Source: Ophiobolus disseminans (taxonomy: Eukaryota > Ascomycota > Dothideomycetes > Pleosporales > Phaeosphaeriaceae). From it: 64,000 nucleotides of DNA. The DNA lies in contig MU006220.1 of the NCBI GenBank assembly GCA_010093685.1, positions 1,609,360 to 1,673,359 of the forward strand. Direction: 5' to 3'. The notes beneath the pieces were generated by a model. The model was not told the DNA's origin. It ran no database searches and saw nothing but the letters and a program-made list of their open reading frames with translations. Positions 62,887-64,000 of the stretch are shown here, piece by piece. The translations under genes were made by a program, and so were the position numbers. Positions within the stretch are counted from its first letter, which is position 1. Every line of letters starts with the position of its first letter.

Positions 62887-63848
62887 TGTTTTGGGGTGTG
62901 TTTGGATGGGGATGGTACAAAGTATGTCACTGTGTTGGGTAAGGTACGAGAGGTGGGTTGTTCCCCGCTTTAGCGCGGCGCTAGGCGGTTGAAAGCGTGT
63001 CTGCCTTCGACTCTCATCAATTGATGTTATAACACGAAGGCACGTGTTTTGGTGTCCCTAACATGTGATGTAATATGGCACACCGCTGATTTCGAGCGTG
63101 AATGGTTCTGGTAGTGTGCTAGGCGTTCGAATACTTTGCGATTGGTGCGATGGGACCTGCGTACTTCGATACTACACATTCTTGCAGGAAATCACTTTGG
63201 GGCTGGGATGACCGTGCCACTACCTTTCATTTAAATGTCTATTCGCCGACTTGATGTCATGCTTTGATCCGTGCATTCATGATCAATGTCACCAGATTCG
63301 TAGGCGCACGGTCAAGCATGTCAAGGTAACTATCACGAGAAGATCATTTTTGGAAGGCGACGCATGCGATTTTAGAAGGTAAGTTCGTAGTAAAACCTCG
63401 TTTTAATTTGAGTCAAGTTGAAAGAGTTAAATTATTCCAGGTACCTAAGTATTTCTCAGTACATAGCGTAGGCTCCAATGTCGCCGGGCGTCACTCGGCC
63501 CCATTTTCGCAACCATTTCTACATCCAGGCACGTGAATGAGTGTCTTCATACGAGGCGATAGATTGCGTTTGTGGAATTACTACCTCTTGAGGCTGACCG
63601 GTTGTCAGCATCGTCAAGGGCATCCTCGAGAACACCAAAGATGATCATTAGCGAAAAGCAGTTGCCTGAAAACAACAATCTTGTCCTAAAACATGAGAAG
63701 AAAGGAGCCTGGAGTTACATGTTGTGTCACTTGTCTATGATGTATAAAGGGAGCTTGGATATCGAGTTTGATGGAGTATCTCTACCGCTTCATCCAGCAC
63801 TTTCACAGTTCATTACTTCTCAATTGATTTGAATACAATCTCTCGAAC
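62887..63848. other. Intergenic, no confident gene
   Basis: A frame 63572-63832 (86 aa) starts MELLPLEADRLSASSRASSR and has no domain. It ends just 16 bp before the next start codon and is not supported. The rest is promoter-like. Confidence 0.35.
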
Positions 63849-64000
63849 ATGGTTTCATTCTCGATCCTCGCGGCGGCCATCGCATCGCTCTCCAGTACCG
63901 CTTTCGCAGCTGCCATTCCCTCCAACTGTTAGCTTTCCCTCCACCTCCGCCACACGAACTATTGCTAATCCTCCCCAGGCACCGCAACCTACCGCGTAGA
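63849..64000 (+). CDS. Secreted protein, 5' end only (cut by window edge)
   Basis: Exon 1 (63849-63927) encodes MVSFSILAAAIASLSSTAFA, a clear signal peptide with a likely cleavage at AFA-AAIPSN. A 51 bp intron (63928-63978; GTTAGC donor, CCCAG acceptor) leads to exon 2, reading CTATYRV to the window edge. The rest is outside, so family cannot be assigned. The Cys right after the signal suggests a disulfide-containing extracellular protein. Confidence 0.65.

Noticed and set aside
63572..63832. 86 aa open frame before the secreted protein
   Set aside because: No domain, and it ends 16 bp before the start of a well-formed signal-peptide exon, so it is more likely leader or promoter sequence.

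Overview
The window looks like nuclear DNA of a filamentous ascomycete, most likely a Dothideomycete. Genes lie on both strands. They carry 46-130 bp introns (mostly about 50 bp) with GTAAGT-like donors and yyAG acceptors. The gene content is typical of moulds: Zn2Cys6 regulator, YAT permease, CBM1 secreted protein, RID-like DNA methyltransferase and Pcl cyclin. Fot/pogo and Tc1 transposons with TA target duplications are also present. Genus cannot be set from sequence alone. I joined exons by hand; each join quoted keeps the frame and restores family motifs where the family is known.

Left end (1-7.7 kb): a nested transposon block. A decayed pogo/Fot element (795-3814, TA duplication, about 110 bp inverted ends) is interrupted by a hAT remnant (2337-2973, 8 bp duplication). 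Both lie inside a 7.1 kb segment bounded by near-identical 90 bp inverted repeats (550-639 and 7584-7673). The segment also holds three orphan ORFs. From 7.9 to 9.3 kb there are two unrecognised genes.

10.2-27.8 kb: a nine-gene metabolic cluster, the main finding. In order it holds P5C dehydrogenase (-), a 4-hydroxy-2-oxoglutarate aldolase-like DapA-family enzyme (+), an amino acid permease (+), an aspartate aminotransferase (+) and a Zn2Cys6 activator (+). It continues with a peroxisomal FAD amine oxidase (-), a degenerate mitochondrial-carrier-like protein (+), proline dehydrogenase (+) and P5C reductase (+). Together these cover proline breakdown and also every step expected for trans-4-hydroxyproline to glyoxylate plus pyruvate. 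Import, mitochondrial entry and control are candidates in the same block. The dehydrogenase and aldolase share a divergent promoter holding a CCGG-N8-CCGG palindrome, resembling sites I recall for the proline regulator PrnA.

28-50.7 kb: housekeeping and lineage genes. They are an unknown gene with a frameshifted tandem paralogue; a six-finger C2H2 protein fused to a REXO-type exonuclease fold without most catalytic residues; an SHB17-like phosphatase; a small CBM1 secreted protein; a GNAT acetyltransferase; MIC19; a RID-like DNA methyltransferase with an altered motif IV; a 2EXR/F-box-like protein; an RS-rich glycine-zipper protein; and a divergent PIP kinase.

50.7-64 kb: an NTF2-like pathogen-related-family protein, a 3.5 kb gene-poor GC-rich stretch, a large Pcl/PHO80-type cyclin, a decayed but structurally complete Tc1 element (60347-61736), a nucleoside 2-deoxyribosyltransferase-like protein, and the 5' end of a secreted protein cut by the window edge.
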